Assembly (NCBI GenBank): GCA_036395835.1
Contig: DASWCW010000114.1
Span: 1-25,567, forward strand
Length of the DNA stretch: 25,567 nt
DNA from: AP-16 sp036395835
GTDB lineage: Bacteria > Pseudomonadota > Alphaproteobacteria > Rhizobiales > Xanthobacteraceae
Direction: 5' to 3'
Part shown: piece after piece, positions 24,089 through 25,567 of the stretch
Numbering within the stretch: the first letter of the stretch is position 1
Layout of the letters: the number at the start of each line of letters is the position of its first letter
Program-made: the position numbers and the translations under genes
Notes under the pieces: generated by a model
What the model was told of the DNA's origin: nothing
The model's database searches: none
What the model saw: the letters and a program-made list of their open reading frames with translations, nothing else

Positions 24089-24322
24089 ATGTCCAGATGC
24101 GAAACTTGCGGAAACGACTATGACAAGGCGTTTCAGGTGGTCATGAACGGGGTGACCCACACGTTCGACAGTTTCGAATGCGCGATCCATGGCGTCGCGC
24201 CGACTTGCCCGAACTGCGGCACCCACATCGTCGGTCACGGCGTGGAAAAAGGCGGCACGATCTTTTGTTGCGTTCATTGTGCCCAGACGGAAGGCGTGCG
24301 CGAACTGCGCGACCGTGCCTGA
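24089..24322 (+). CDS. Small Cys/His-rich metal-binding protein (prokaryotic metallothionein-like)
   Basis: This encodes 77 residues from the ATG at 24089 with a GTGAGG site; the longer in-frame start at 23993 adds unordered sequence. Metal ligands are dense: CETC (4-7), FECAIH (Cys31, His34), CPNC (40-43), His46, His50, and CCVHC (60-64). The layout looks like one or two treble-clef or ribbon Zn sites. Closely similar proteins are common in actinobacteria and proteobacteria and are often annotated as metallothionein. Zinc storage or a structural Zn site is likely; the role is not proven. Confidence 0.82.
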   Translation: MSRCETCGNDYDKAFQVVMNGVTHTFDSFECAIHGVAPTCPNCGTHIVGHGVEKGGTIFCCVHCAQTEGVRELRDRA

Positions 24323-24396
24323 GCGCTGCTCGCGCCCGCGTTGTGCGTAGTCACAGCTGAATGGCCGGGCCTGGTCCAATGAAGCGAGCATGACTG

Positions 24397-24427
24397 CCAT
24401 CCCCAGGCCGGTCCGGTCTTGGGATGG
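24397..24427. repeat. 31-base imperfect palindrome
   Basis: CCATCCC at 24397-24403 pairs with GGGATGG at 24421-24427, and the interior pairs further with one mismatch and one G-T around a CCGG-T-CCGG centre. It lies 75 bases after the metallothionein-like gene. Without a T run it is a weak terminator candidate or a dispersed palindrome. Confidence 0.4.
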
Positions 24428-24537
24428 AGCCGTCACGGCAATGCGCATCGCTCGGGCTTTAACGCAACATTAACCATGACCGGAGCAGCGTGGCCCCTGA
24501 CGCGCACAGAAGGTCGGCAGCCGCCGCCGAAGGGGCC

Positions 24538-24726
24538 ATGCAAAATCCGGAGATATGCCGCAGCCAGGCGATGAAATGCGTGCTCCTGGCCCGGGAAGCC
24601 AAGGACTTTCCGTACAAGCTGATGTTGCTCAGCATCGCTCAATTGTGGCGCGCCATCGCCGAGACGACCGAGGAGGTCGAGGCGCGCCGGAACCGCGAAG
24701 CTGCCGGGAGCGTCGCGCCGGCGTAG
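24538..24726 (+). CDS. Small hypothetical protein, 62 aa
   Basis: The ATG at 24538 has a GAAGGGG site; a GTG at 24490 would add 16 Ala/Arg-rich residues and is less likely. The protein is helical, with a CRSQAMKCVLLAREAKD block and a second helix LLSIAQLWRAIAE. Short proteins with this CxxLAREA-type pattern are frequent in Bradyrhizobium relatives and have no known function. It is cytoplasmic and convergent with the next gene. Confidence 0.65.
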   Translation: MQNPEICRSQAMKCVLLAREAKDFPYKLMLLSIAQLWRAIAETTEEVEARRNREAAGSVAPA

Positions 24727-24777
24727 GGGGTCTCCTTCAGCCATTGAGCGCCGTGGTCGCGACCCACGTCACCTTCA

Positions 24778-24933
24778 TCATCCGGCCGTGAGGCGATCCT
24801 CGATATTGTTGGCCACCTCCTCGCAGACCGCGGCCAACCCGAGTAGCTCTTCCCTGACGAAGCGATCTTCGGCTTTCTCTGCGAGCTGCCGATATTGCTC
24901 GGCTTGGCTGCGAAGGTAGTCGTCGTATTCCAT
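24778..24933 (-). CDS. Small acidic helical protein, 51 aa
   Basis: The ATG at 24933 is directly behind a perfect GGAGGT, which fixes the start inside a longer open frame. The 51 residues are almost all helix and rich in Glu, with a YLRSQAEQYRQLAEKAED segment resembling the protein at 24538-24726. The two may be distant members of the same small family, placed tail to tail. It lies 37 bp after the stop of the next gene on the same strand, so they probably share a transcript. Function unknown. Confidence 0.7.
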   Translation of the reverse strand: MEYDDYLRSQAEQYRQLAEKAEDRFVREELLGLAAVCEEVANNIEDRLTAG

Positions 24934-24970
24934 GCCGACCTCCAAACGCTCGCTCCCGCGCCCTGGCTTG

Positions 24971-25408
24971 TCACTTCTCCTGCGGATTTCCCAATCGCAA
25001 ATCGCACAAGCCCCAGTCCACCAGCTTGAAGGAGCCGCTCCTGATCCGCACGTCGATGCCGTGGTGGAAAAACAGCATGTGCTGCGCCTTCTCGATCTTC
25101 TTGGCATTCTCCAACGGGGAGAATGGCTTGCGAACCCGCCGCCAAGAAGTTCCCTGAGGGGTCCTGCCCAATTCCTGGAAGCCCGACGCGATGACATTGA
25201 GCTGAGTGAATCGCGGGGCAGCGTTGAATTCCTCGGTGAACTGCGCAGCATCGAATGCTTTCGGCCTGCGTGATTTGGCGCCGGCGAGCATGGCTTCGGC
25301 AAGAGTTTTTGCGTACGGGTTCTGCGGGGTCAGTTCGACGTAGGAGAGCAGATGCTCGGCCAGCAGCGCGTTGATGGCCGCATTGAGTTTTGTCGAAGGG
25401 AAAAACAT
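24971..25408 (-). CDS. Hypothetical protein, 145 aa
   Basis: The ATG at 25408 follows an AGGCGAG site. The soluble protein mixes helix and strand, with YVELTPQNPYAKTLAEAM, FFHHGIDVRIRSGSFKLVDW and a final CDLRLGNPQEK block. No signal peptide, membrane segment or known domain is visible. It is probably co-transcribed with the 51-residue protein downstream. The 159 bases from 25409 to the window end hold no gene and should contain its promoter. Confidence 0.65.
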   Translation of the reverse strand: MFFPSTKLNAAINALLAEHLLSYVELTPQNPYAKTLAEAMLAGAKSRRPKAFDAAQFTEEFNAAPRFTQLNVIASGFQELGRTPQGTSWRRVRKPFSPLENAKKIEKAQHMLFFHHGIDVRIRSGSFKLVDWGLCDLRLGNPQEK

Positions 25409-25567
25409 GTTTGCGCTCGCCTGCCGAACCCTGCACCGCGTGGGCAGCTTAGCTCATCCGGAATTTCAGCGCATCGGGGGTCGGATCGCAATCGAGATTG
25501 CTGCGGCCCGATTTTCGTCCTCTGCCCGAGGGCTGTCGACGAGTGGGCCCATCGTTCCGGGCCGGGC

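Noticed and set aside
1..25567. CRISPR array, insertion sequence or phage genes
   Set aside because: No regularly spaced repeats, transposase or integrase motifs, or phage structural genes were seen.

Overview
The window looks like chromosomal DNA of a high-GC alphaproteobacterium, most likely a relative of Bradyrhizobium, Afipia/Oligotropha or Rhodopseudomonas. This rests on base composition, codon use, the cox operon type and several small secreted-protein families familiar from that group. No taxonomic search was run.

Layout. 1-3.5 kb is loosely packed. It holds the start of a secreted protein, a small zinc-ribbon-like protein, a doubtful ORF, a degenerate tRNA, a frameshifted small secreted protein with a strong hairpin, and a frameshifted DUF2332 gene. 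3.6-5.9 kb is a divergent pair for murein recycling: a MurC/Mpl-like Mur ligase and an LD-carboxypeptidase. 6.1-14.4 kb is a minus-strand cluster, coxC-coxM-coxS-coxL-coxD-coxE-coxF. It encodes a form I aerobic CO dehydrogenase (active-site Cys383, Gln235 and Glu758 in CoxL), its maturation proteins, and a membrane MHYT-LytTR regulator. A luciferase-like flavin oxidoreductase and a doubtful ORF lie just upstream on the same strand.

16.1-20.9 kb carries a one-helix membrane protein with a good sigma-70 promoter. Next comes a minus-strand trio: an 8-cysteine secreted peptide, a tiny Tat-signal peptide and a JmjC/cupin-4 Fe(II)/2-oxoglutarate oxygenase. A small secreted protein, a terminator and an SDR oxidoreductase follow. 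20.9-25.4 kb holds a GreA/GreB-family factor, a frameshifted secreted protein, two membrane-anchored envelope proteins (one with a peptidoglycan-binding domain), a Cys/His-rich metal-binding protein and three small hypotheticals.

Working together: CoxM (FAD), CoxS (2Fe-2S) and CoxL (Mo-Cu) form the dehydrogenase. CoxD (AAA+), CoxE (VWA) and CoxF (XdhC-like) finish its metal centre, and CoxC probably controls expression. The Mur ligase and LD-carboxypeptidase plausibly feed recovered peptide back to UDP-MurNAc. The least explained locus is the 17.2-19.2 kb peptide/oxygenase trio. Three genes share the same defect, a single-base shift at a short G run, so real decay and base-calling error both remain open.
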